Below are positions 1-10,640 of a DNA stretch of 64,000 nt, one piece after another. The stretch is from Leptasterias polaris (taxonomy: Eukaryota > Echinodermata > Asteroidea > Forcipulatida > Asteriidae). The position numbers were made by a program, and so were the translations under genes. The stretch is taken from NCBI GenBank assembly GCA_037783415.1, contig JAZGTN010000038.1:558001-622000 (forward strand), written 5' to 3'. The notes beneath the pieces were generated by a model that worked only from the letters and a program-made list of their open reading frames with translations, did no database searches and had not been told where the DNA came from. Numbering within the stretch: the stretch's first letter is position 1; each line of letters starts with the position of its first letter.

Positions 1-3000
1 ACAACTCTAACTTAGCGTTCACTTTCCGCAGCAATTTTTTTGTTTCAACGACGTCACGCCAGATTTTACAAACGTGTAAGGGAAAGCCCAATTTGCAATT
101 ATTTTTCCTTATTATTTTCATTTTATTTACTATTGCACAAATTAATGCAATGCAAACATTGGAAACTGTCGTAAAAAAAAGAGTTTCAAATTCTGATTAA
201 TTTTAGTGATGCATGTAAGCCAGTTAAGTTCCGACATTTAGATATAGGTTAGATATATTGAACAGCTGTAAGTGTAAGTAATATGTTTCACTGAGAAAGT
301 AAACAAGTTTCCCATTTGTAATAGTTTCATTATTTTTTGAAATATCACATTAAACAAAAAGAATAATTCCACTGTACATGTGGCTTTAACTAATTGAAAA
401 AAACTAGAAACACGAGGACATGTGCTCACTGATTATAAAGTTCATGACATTGATTGTTTATAAATGTTAGTAATCCTAATGGTTAAAAAATAGTTCATCT
501 AGTCCTGGCTATTATGTGAGAGGGCTTGAATGCTATGACCTTTAATTAAAATCAATTAACATCAGATTAACATCATGTAAATTTGTTATTAATGTACTGT
601 CATTGTATGTAATTAAATAGGGCGGTCTTCATGGGCCTTAAAGTAGACCCCAAGTCCTAACATTAATTTGTTTGTCTCACCTAATACCAGAGATTTCAAT
701 GAATTAACATCATGTACACAAATCAACACTTTTAAGAAGTGAATTCCGAACCATTTGTTTTATCTGACATAAAAATTACCAGTTGGTGTCAGGCTATATT
801 TAACAATAATATGTTTGAGTTAGTTCTAAAAATTTAAGTTAGTTTGTTTTAATACATGCATTTATAGTTGAATCCAGACTAATGTTGAATCCAGACTAAT
901 GTTAACTAGTGTTGAATCCAGACTAATGTTGATTTAATGTATTTGTTTGTGTTAGGCCTAATTGTCATAATAATGTTAAAATGTATAATTTTTTACAAAT
1001 CATCATTTTCAAAACTGTAGTAACACAAAGAAAGGATTTGTTACAAAAACAAAACTTACAATTAAAAACATAATTTGTTTTAGATTTAGCTTTTATATTT
1101 CAGGCAAAGGGGAGGGGGTTGATTTTATGATGTTTTACAAATAAAACTACTGTTAGATGTCAAATGTCTAATGCATTTAGAATAATTTTTGATACCTACT
1201 TGGCATATTAGTACTAAAACCTACATTAGCGTTATAACATATTTATTTGCAAATCCATGAAATACTATAGACAACCGTAACATACATCAAAACATTTTCA
1301 ACAAAGGCCTAACCTCAAAACATTTATAATTTTCAACGTATTTAAGGTAATGTTTTTTCTCAAATATAATTATGATTTATTCCTTGTGTGATCCTCCCCT
1401 GTGATCCTTGTGTGAAATTTAGCCCCCCCCCCCCACCCCTCCTCTCTAGCCTTCACAATAATAATTTTTGTTCTGTGGTGCATGTATTGTAATATTCTTG
1501 TTAGTTGTGAAATTGTGCAATATGGATATTTGTCTGTGAACTTTTGAGAAATAAAATAACATCAACACATTCATGGGCATATTCACGGGTCTTGTGGACA
1601 AACAGTACAGTCCTGTTTCTGTACGATACGATAACATGCAATATCTTCATCGTTCGATGATTTTATATATCTGCCAGTGAGACACTCCGACCCATCTTTG
1701 TTAACAAAGACAAGGTTTCAAATTCTTGTTTCTTTGTAGGGTGAAAAGTAACATGTAGATAATATTGTACAGTTAATGTGCAACATTTAAATTTCTAATG
1801 GCAGTTCATGGCACTACAAAAACAAAATTTGAAGTAAGTGCATTGTATAAGAGTATTTATTTATTTATTTTTGTAATAAATTGAAAAACACTTGAGGTTT
1901 CAGTTTAAACCCTCAAGCTGCAAGAAATTCATGTACAAGACAATAAATTATCTTGTTAGAAAAGAGTTATTATAATATATATTACCCTACACTGTTAAGA
2001 GTTAATTGTTTCACTGAGAAGTTAAAATTATTCCACAGGTAAAAGTTTCATTTTTAAAATTAATCTTTATTTACAAAAGAGTAAATCCGTACATGTACAC
2101 GTACATATACGTGTGTAGTTCTAACAAACTAAAATTAGGAAGGACCGGTGATTATAAGGTCATACCAGTTTCAGTTTAGACCCCCAAACTGTAAGACATT
2201 CATGTAATAGACATAAAATATCAACACTAATCAATTATCAATCATGTTAGAAAAGTGCTATAAGTTTATATGTTAGCCTACACTGTTTAGAGTTATTTGT
2301 TTCTCTGAGCAGTTAGAAATTAATCCACTTGTAATAGTTTCATTACTTTCATTGATCATTTCATTGTAGGTCTAACTTATTTAATAGTACTAGAATTAAG
2401 AGGACCAGTGCTCAATGATGGTTTTGTTTTATGTTAGTAATCATAACTGTTAAGAAAGAGTTCATCTACATATGTAAGAGGGCTTGAACCCAATGGAACC
2501 ACCAACAAACAGTGATATAACATTTTAATTTATCTTTAAACATCAAACATAAATATTAATTACTAATTTTAAAATCATTAAATGTAATAAAACAGGGCAG
2601 TCTTCATGGGCCTTAAAGTGGACCCCAAAATCCAGACACTAATGTTTTATTATGAGTTTTTAATTTATAAATGTGGTAATGTTTTCTGATTAACATACCA
2701 ATATACTACTTTGTATTTAGTTCATAAATTTTCTAGTCATTTTAATAAAGCATGCAACCAAAACTACAAACCATTTCATGTTTGTGTTTTTAACGGTTCA
2801 TATTTTTTATGTATATTTTTATATTCTTGTTTGATCCCTAATTATGTATTTATTGAGGACAGGATAAGGCTAGCCTTCTCCATAATTTAATTTTTTTCAG
2901 TGGTCCAGTAATTATTTTTAACCTTATATAAAATATATATAAATTGTACATGTATCGTTGTATATTAGTTATTTGAGTAATTTTCTACTATAAAAATTTG

Positions 3001-3300
3001 TATGTGATTTATGGAGAAATAAAACAATAAGAATTTTCACATTCTGGGGCATTTTCATGGGACTTGTTGACAAACAATGTAAATTTGTTGGTACCGAGCA
3101 AAAACGTTTATATTGCCTGAAATATCTTTATTGCGCGATGACTATGTCCGCCCGACTCACGCTCGAAACCATCAGCAGCAGCCTCGCTTCTGTACCTAAT
3201 GTAATTTGCGACTGTTACCAAAAGAAAGTGGCAAAATACCACATCAAAGTTACTATATACACCACTGATTTTAAAGTTTAACATCACAAATAGTGTAAAT
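1..3300. repeat. AT-rich noncoding DNA with an old ~2-kb direct duplication
   Basis: No convincing coding sequence is present. Blocks near 230-670 recur in order near 2,240-2,650: a 'CTGAGA..GTTAGAA' stretch followed by 'GTAATAGTTTCATTA', then 'AGAGGGCTTGAA', then 'GTCTTCATGGGCCTTAAAGT'. Blocks near 1,500-1,640 recur near 2,960-3,110, where 'GAGAAATAAAA' is followed by 'CATGGG' and 'CTTGTKGACAAACA'. The shared order suggests a diverged tandem duplication of about 2 kb, possibly of a 3'-UTR-like sequence because AATAAA motifs sit at the same relative place. The repeats are imperfect and were matched by eye. Confidence 0.5.
867..927. repeat. Short tandem repeat, 17-bp unit, three copies
   Basis: GTTGAATCCAGACTAAT occurs at 867-883, immediately again at 884-900, and a third time at 911-927 after a 10-bp spacer. 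All three copies are identical. It lies in noncoding AT-rich DNA. Confidence 0.9.
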
Positions 3301-3459
3301 GCAGTTCTTAATTAGTGTTGCTCAGGAATCCGAGGTGTATTAACAACAGTCATCTCAAATTTGACTCATAATCTTATAACTAAAATAAACAAATATTTTA
3401 TAAATACACCATTGCAAGCTTTTTAATTCAGTGGTTTTTGCCACTATCATCCTGGTAAG

Positions 3460-4010
3460 CTTAGTTCAAAGCAGGGCCACCACGTGCAGGTCCCAGGATA
3501 CCAGCCCCAACACGCTTTCCAGATCGCTAGGGCCATTACACCTCCTGGTTAGGAAGGGTCCGGTACGCCGCCCCAAGGTTGGCAAACCAGTCCCTAAGGC
3601 AGTCCCCTACTGTAGTAACGCGGTCCACTAGCCCCCACGGCCAAAGACTAGGGACTACTCCTGTTCGGTCAACCATGTGTGATCACACCGGAACCATCCA
3701 ACGCCGCGGTGGAGCCCGGAGCATCTTTAGGATCAACCACCGACTGTCACCCCGGCCAGGAGTAGGACCCCACATGCCACGTGCAAGTGTCCAGGTCCCT
3801 TTAACGCATCGGAATTTTCCGTGTTTGTATACCACCATTGATTCCGAACCCACGCACAACCAATTGTATCTAGGCACCACCAAATCGAATCCAGGCACCA
3901 CCAAATCGAATCCAGGCACCACCAAATCGGAACGCTGCACAACAACATTCGTATCTTCGCACCACCAAGGCTCTAAGATCTCCTATTTCACAGCGCAATA
4001 AAACGCGTAA
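3460..4010. other. GC-rich island with a 21-bp tandem repeat, function unknown
   Basis: This ~550-bp block is sharply richer in G+C and CpG than its surroundings. A plus-strand frame is open for 140 codons (3,579-4,001), and the opposite strand is also open for 85 codons, as often happens in GC-rich DNA. At about 3,872-3,929 a 21-bp unit containing AGGCACCACCAAATCG repeats three times; its length keeps frame and gives a 7-residue repeat (GTTKSNP). It ends near an AATAAA at about 3,998. It could be a solo LTR, an untranslated exon, or part of an unknown mobile element. I recognise no protein domain. Confidence 0.4.
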
Positions 4011-4019
4011 GTGCTTGCT

Positions 4020-4560
4020 TGCAATGGTGTACTTATTTACAAGATGTTAACTGTATAGTGCTGCAAAAACAGCCCACTATACGACGCAAACCAAAAACAT
4101 CAAACATTCACATCTAGCATATCTTACTTTTGATAACAACAAATTGTTTGGCTGCTCATTCTTGATTGCTAGATGAGCAGGTAAGATGTCTTGAAGGTAG
4201 CGATGTTCACATACGCGTTTCACTCAGTTATGCCCTCTAGCCTTCATGGTGTCAGTAGTGGCGACTCCCTCGCTGCACTTGATTTCAGGGAACGTATATT
4301 AGCTACATTTCTGGCTCTGAAAGGTGAGGTTTACAGATACAACAATTATATGAATGCAAACAATTTGATTGTGCAAAATCTATTGCAGGGGTGCTCAAAA
4401 TCAGAAAGGCTAAATTAATCACAATTTCCTATCTGGGAATTTACTTTTTTCAACAAAAATGTTTTTTGCAGTTACAAAAATGTTTATTTCTGATCAGGAC
4501 AAAACAAGAACAAGGAAAAAAATATTAAAATTTCCTTGATCCAATCAAAACAAATTTGTG
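4020..4560. other. No gene recognised
   Basis: Low-complexity AT-rich DNA. A 75-codon plus-strand frame (4,191-4,418) has no recognisable domain and no supporting context, so it is not called as a gene. Confidence 0.5.
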
Positions 4561-5000
4561 AAGGTGTGAACTTTATTATCATACAGTGAGCTCTCTCACA
4601 AAATGTAAATTATGTAACAATAGCAACCAAATATAAATTTATACACAAAGCTAAGAAGTTGTCTTGATATTTGTGCTAAGCATGAAGAATACAAATTTGC
4701 CCAAAGTCTTTTTAAAAACCAACAGATAAAAAACACAGACCAGCCATTCACAACTATCAAACAAACAAAACATCTTTAGAATGAATTGTAATATACTACA
4801 CACAAAAACTTGGTGAATTCACCTTTACTGGAGAGTGCATGCTCCTTCATATTAATTAGGCTGGTCTTAGACATCCTTATTGACAGGGTAGATGTCTGCG
4901 GAGATGGTTAGCCTTTCTGCAACTCAAATGAATGTGGGTATATAAGGTTTGGTGGGAATAAAATATAACCTTCTAACAACACATCATTACGAGAATTTCC
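4560..5000. repeat. Isolated copy of the ~0.7-kb repeat with hairpin/exon-like core
   Basis: The block has the ordered landmarks of the family that is tandem at 10.6-13.5 kb: 'AGTGAGCTCTC', then 'GTCTTGATATTTGTG', then 'TTTACTGGAGAGTGCA', then a core at about 4,853-4,917 in which a GACATC arm is followed by GTAGATGTC, ending in CTGCAAC. Read on the minus strand, the core is bounded by a TTGCAG acceptor-like site and a GTGAATTC donor-like site. It is separated from the main array by the unassigned 5.0-6.2 kb region and the minisatellite. Confidence 0.6.
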
Positions 5001-6240
5001 TATTTACCAAAATCTCTGAATTCTACTCACCGGTTTCACTGTTACTCTTATTAGCTGTTATCAGTAAAATAATTGTTTTATAAACATTCACCCTGGAACC
5101 TTCCCCAAGGCCAGTGATCTGACCCACAAGCCTACATAATAGTGTCAAATAACCGAAATGCTGAAGAGCAGAGAGAAAGTTCTATTGATTCGTATTCAAA
5201 TTCTCAAGATATAATTATTTGGTCGATTTTTATGATTCATTTTTATGAGTTGCTTTCATCATAGCATTTAACACTCTTTCCCAATACTTCACATTATAAA
5301 CAAGAACCTGTGAAATTTTGTTGATGGTTGTGTCAGTAAACTCACAGGCAGTGACACCCTAAACCACATGTTTACTCCTCTTTTGATCAGATAAGAAAGA
5401 TCTTGTTGAAAACTGCTCATTCCTAAACCGGTAGGTATGAACACGAGTTTGTCATAGGCAAACTCGGGTCTGCTTTTAATGGGTGATTCATGCAATGTTA
5501 TTATCGCTAAATATTTTCGCATGAAAGTGCCCTCTGCTGTCCTACCCACAATTCCCGGGCAGCATGCATGCCACTTGAGCATCCTCTTTTCTCAAGCTCC
5601 CTCCAAAGCTTCCATCTTGGAACCAAGAAGATCAACAGAGAACCTGGGAAATCAGATGTACTACCCCTTTGCGAAGAGGGTGCAGCTGATCCCTCCCTCG
5701 AGAGACACATTCACTGCATAAGACAGATTAGCGTCAGCCATATGAGCATGCCTTTGAGCCTATGTAATGGAAGACTTCTTGGATGTACCCTGAGAAGAGA
5801 GAAAGAGGGCATCCAGCAAGTTACCCGGCAGGATGAAGTTGCCAGGACCGAGAACCGCAGGAACTGTTCCAGCATCGAGCACAGGCACAGGGTCACAAGC
5901 CAGCAGTTAAAACACTAACTTTGTCCTGTAGCCACCCAGCCATGACTGACAGTTAGAGCATGACTGGCCAGGTCTAACAGGCCTGTGAACTGGGCTGAAA
6001 AAGAACCTGAAAAGTATTCAAAACCAAGCATACTGAGTCACCCCTCTGATAAAGTTGGTGGAGTAGTTTCGATTGATAATCAGTGCCTGAGGAAGAGCAG
6101 CGCCATCATTGACCCTGTTGTACACTTCTCTTTCAAAGAGTGGCCAAAGGTTGTATCAGATGATAAATCTGAAGACAGGTGGGAGGTCGAGACCAGCGGG
6201 TAAAATCCTATGTTGAGCCCGGTCTCTCTAGGCTAGATAG
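5000..6240. other. Unassigned region, moderately GC-rich, no recognised gene
   Basis: Between 5,290 and 6,200 several medium frames are open on both strands (for example plus 5,568-5,918 of 116 codons and minus 5,289-5,582 of 97 codons). None shows a domain I recognise, and the overlap on both strands argues against simple coding. It may be a decayed mobile element or noncoding RNA. It runs directly into the minisatellite. Confidence 0.4.
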
Positions 6241-6244
6241 ATAT

Positions 6245-9200
6245 CTCCAAGGAGGTCTAAAAGCATGCACCATGCAACCCATATGCCTGGTAGGGTGGAG
6301 AGTCACTGGCCAGATAGGTGTCCATATGAAAGCATCACTCCCTGACACCATGCAACCATGACCGATAGGGTGGGCAGTCATTGGCCTGTCGGGTTGTCTT
6401 TATAAAAGCATCACTGACACCATGCACCATGGGACCCATGACCGGTAGGGTGGACAGTCACGGGCCTGTCAGGTTGTCTTTATAAAAGCGTCAATGACAC
6501 CATGCACCATGAACCCATGACCGGTAGGGTGGCCAGTCACTGACATGTCAGGTTGTCTTAATAAAAGCATCAATGACACCTTGCACCATGAAACCCATGA
6601 CCGGTAGGGTGGCCAGTCACTGGCCTGTCAGGTTGTCTTTATAAAAGCATCACTGACACCATGCTCCATGCAACCCATGATCGGTATAAGGTGGCCAGTC
6701 ACTGACCAGTCAGGTTGTCTTTATAAAAGCATCAATGGCACCATGCACCATGAAACCCATGACCAGTAGAGTGGCCAGTCACTGGCCAGTCAGGTTGTCT
6801 TAATAAAAGCATCACCGACACCATGCTCCACGCAACCCATGATCGGTATAAAGTGGCCAGTCACTGGCAAGTCAGGTTGTCTAAATAAAAGCATCAATGA
6901 CACCATGCACCATGGAACCCATGACCAGTAGAGTGGCCAGTCACTGGCCAGTCAGGTTGTCTTTATAAGAGCATCACTGACACCATGCACCATAAAATTC
7001 CCATGACTGGTAGGGTGGCCAGACACTGGCATGTCAGGTTGTCTAAATAAAAGCATCAATGACAACATGCACCATGAAACCCATGACCGGTAGGGTGGCC
7101 AGTCACTGGCCTGTCAGGTTGTCTTTATAAAAGCATCACTGACACCATGCTCCATGCAACCCATGATCGGTGTAAGGTGGCCAGACACTGGCCTGTCAGG
7201 TTGTCTTTATAAAAGCATCAATGACACCATGCACCATGAAACCCATGACCAGTAGAGTGGCCAGTCACTGGCCAGTCAGGTTGTCTTTATAAAAGCGTCA
7301 ATGACACCATGCACCATGAAACCCATGACCGGTAGGGTGGCCAGACACTGGCATGTCATGTTGTCTAAATAAAAGCATCAATGACACCATGCACCATGAA
7401 ACCCATGACCGGTAGGGTGGCCAGTCACTGGCCTGTCAGGTTGTCTTTATAAGAGCATCACTGACACCTTGCACCATGAAACCCATGACCGGTAGGGTGG
7501 CCAGTCACTGGCCAGTCAGGTTGTCTTTATAAGAGCATCACTGACACCATGCACCATGAAACCCATGACTGGTAGGGTGGCCAGTCACTGGCCTGTCAGG
7601 TTGTCTAAATAAAAGCATCAATGACACCATGCACCATGAAACCCATGACCGGTAGGGTGGCCAGACACTGGCATGTCATGTTGTCTAAATAAAAGCATCA
7701 ATGACACCATGCACCATGAAACCCATGACCGGTAGGGTGGCCAGTTGGCCTGTCAGGTTGTCTTTATAAGAGCATCACTGACACCTTGCACCATGAAACC
7801 CATGACCGGTAGGGTGGCCAGTCACTGGCCTGTCAGGTTGTCTAAATAAAAGCATCAATGACACCATGCACCATGAAACCCATGACTGGTAGGGTGGCCA
7901 GTCACTGGCCTGTCAGGTTGTCTTTATAAAAGCATCACTGACACCATGCTCCATGATCGGTGTAAGGTGGCCAGTCACTGACCAGTCAGGTTGTCTTTAT
8001 AAAAGTATCAATGGCACCATGCACCATGAAACCCATGACCAGTAGGGTGGCCAGTCACTGGCCTGTCAGGTTGTCTTTATAAAAGCATCACTGACACCAT
8101 GCTCCATGCAAACCATGATCGGTATAAGGTGGCCAGTCACTGGCCAGTCAGGTTGTCTAAATAAAAGCATCAATGACACCATGTACCATGAAACCCATGA
8201 CCAGTAGGGTGGCCAGTCACTTGCCTATCAGGTTGTCTTTATAAGAGCATCACTGACACCATGCACCATAAAATTCCCATGACTGGTAGGGTGGCCAGAC
8301 ACTGGCATGTCAGGTTGTCTAAATAAAAGCATCAATGACAACATGCACCATGAAACCCATGACCAGTAGAGTGGCCAGTCACTGGCCAGTCAGGTTGTTT
8401 TAATAAAAGCATCAATGACACCATGCACCATGCAACCCATGATCGGTAGGGTGGCCAGTCACTGGCCTGTCAGGTTGTCATAAAAAAAAGCATCAATGAC
8501 ACCATGCACCATGAAACCCATGACCAGTAGGGTGGCCAGTCACTGGCCTGTCAGGTTTTCTTTATAAAAACATCAATGACACCATACACCATGAAATTCC
8601 AATGATGGTAGGGTGGCCAGTCACTGACATGTCAGGTTGTCTAAATAAAAGCATCAATGACACCTTGCACCATGAAACCCATGACCGGTAGGGTGGCCAG
8701 TCACTGGCCTGTCAGGTTGTCTTTATAAAAGCATCACAGACACCATGCTCCATGCAACCCATGATCGGTATAAGGTGGCCAGTCACTGGCCTGTCAGGTT
8801 GTCTAAATAAAAGCATCAATGACACCATGCACCATGAAACCCATGACCGGTAGGGTGGCCAGTCACTGGCCTGTCGGGTTGTCTTTATAAAAGCATCACT
8901 GACACCATGCTCCATGCAACCCATGATCGGTATAAGGTGGCCAGTCACTGGCCTGTCAGGTTGTCTTAATAAAAGCATCCCAATGCACCATGCACCATGA
9001 AACCCATGACCGGTAGGGTGGCCAGTCACTGGCTTGTCAGGTTGTCTTTATAAAAGCATCACTGACACCATGCTCCATGCAACCCATGATCGGTATAAGG
9101 TGGCCAGTCACTGGCCCGTCAGGTTGTCTTAATAAAAACATCAATGACACCATACATGCACCATGAAATTCCCATGACTGGTAGGGTGGCCAGTCACTGG

Positions 9201-10090
9201 CATGTCAGGTTGTCTAAATAAAAGCATCAATGACACCATGCACCATGAAACCCATGACCGGTAGGGTGGCCAGTCACTGGCCTGTCAGGTTGTCTTTATA
9301 AAAGCATCACTGACACCATGCAACCATGCAACCCATGATCGGTATAAGGTGGCCAGTCACTGGCCTGTCAGGTTGTCTTAATAAAAGCATCCCAATGCAC
9401 CATGCACCATGCACCATGCACCATGAAACCCATGACCGGTAGGGTGGCCAGTCACTGGCCTGTCAGGTTGTCTTTATAAAAGCATCACTGACACCATGCA
9501 CCATGAAACCCATGACCAGTAGGGTGGCCATTCACTGGCCAGTCAGGTTGTCTTAATAAAAACATCAATGACACCATGCATGTACCATGAAATTCCCATG
9601 ACTGGTAGGGCGGCCAGTCACTGGCCTGTCAGGTTGTCTTTATAAAAGCATCACTGACACCATGCTTCATGCAACCCATGATCGGTATAAGGTGGCCAGT
9701 CACTGGCCAGTCAGGTTGTCTAAATAAAAGCATCAATGACACCATGCACCATGACATGATCGGTAGGGTGGCCAGTCACTGGCCAGTCAGGTTGTCTTTA
9801 TAAAAGCATCAATGACACCACATGCACCAAGAAACCCATGACCGGTAGGGTGGCCAGTCACTGGCCAGTCAGGTTGTCTAAATAAAAGCATCAATGACAC
9901 CATGCACCATGAAACCCATGACCAGTAGGGTGGCCAGTCACTTGCCTGTCAAGTTGTCTTTATAAGAGCATCACTGACACCATGCACCATGAAACCCAAG
10001 AACAACAGTATAGGGTGGCCATTCACTGGCCTTTCAGTTTGTCTTTATAAGAGCATCACTGACTCCATGCACCATGAAACCCATGACCTA
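6245..10090. repeat. Minisatellite, ~80-bp unit, about 48 copies
   Basis: A unit of about 80 bp repeats across 3.85 kb. Landmarks recurring in each unit are GACACCATGCACCATG, AACCCATGACCGGTAGGG, TGGCCAGTCACTGGCC and GTCAGGTTGTCTTTATAA. At least two subtypes occur: 'CCGGTAGGGTGG' and 'TCGGTATAAGGTGG'. They alternate over parts of the array (about 8,700-9,400), giving a ~160-bp higher-order period. The unit has an internal palindromic stretch (TGGCCAGTCACTGGCCA). Eighty is not a multiple of three, so long frames read through it are by-products. Units at the edges (before about 6,360 and after about 9,990) are more degenerate, as expected of array ends. Confidence 0.95.
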
Positions 10091-10640
10091 GCAGAGCCAC
10101 TTACACCTAAGCCAACCCTATTTCAGGGCTGCCAAGGTGCGGGATATCTCTGTTGTTTCACCTTTGCCGTGGTGCCATTTTCTGTTGGGTAGTTCCATGC
10201 ATTCTAGTCAGGGATGGGGATCCAGATTGAGTCCCCTTTCCTGCCAACAGAGCTGCCTGTGCCCATAGCCAACTGTGGGTGTGAGTGCTGGATGGGGGAC
10301 TGCTGGTGTGGTGATGGATCAGTTCCACCGGTGCAGTCCTGAAAAATTGTTCTGTCATAAGGGAGGGATCTTTCCCCCAATAACCAATAATTCCCAACCA
10401 TTTATTCATTTTTATCTGTCTTATAACAACCTGCCAGAAGGCTATCATACAAATGTAGTTGATCTACAGGAAAGTAGAGTGACACATGGACTTCCTCAAT
10501 TTGAAACATTTAGTGTTACAAACAAGTGCCTATCATTAAAACTGTTTTTTTCAGTTTACTTTCTTTTTTCTTTTAGAATCATCAAATCACGATTATTTAA
10601 ATGTTTGCAATCACAATACGCAACAGTAATTTGCCTGAAG
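10090..10640. other. No gene recognised between minisatellite and repeat array
   Basis: A 122-codon plus-strand frame (10,275-10,643) overlaps minus-strand frames of similar size. There is no domain, signal peptide or neighbour that supports coding. Confidence 0.4.

Noticed and set aside
8712..9029. 105-codon minus-strand frame in the minisatellite as a repeat protein gene
   Set aside because: The unit is not a multiple of three in length, the frame exists only by chance across about four units, and no start or promoter context supports it.
6245..10090. CRISPR-like array
   Set aside because: Units are contiguous 80-bp repeats without unique spacers, and the sequence is from an animal genome.
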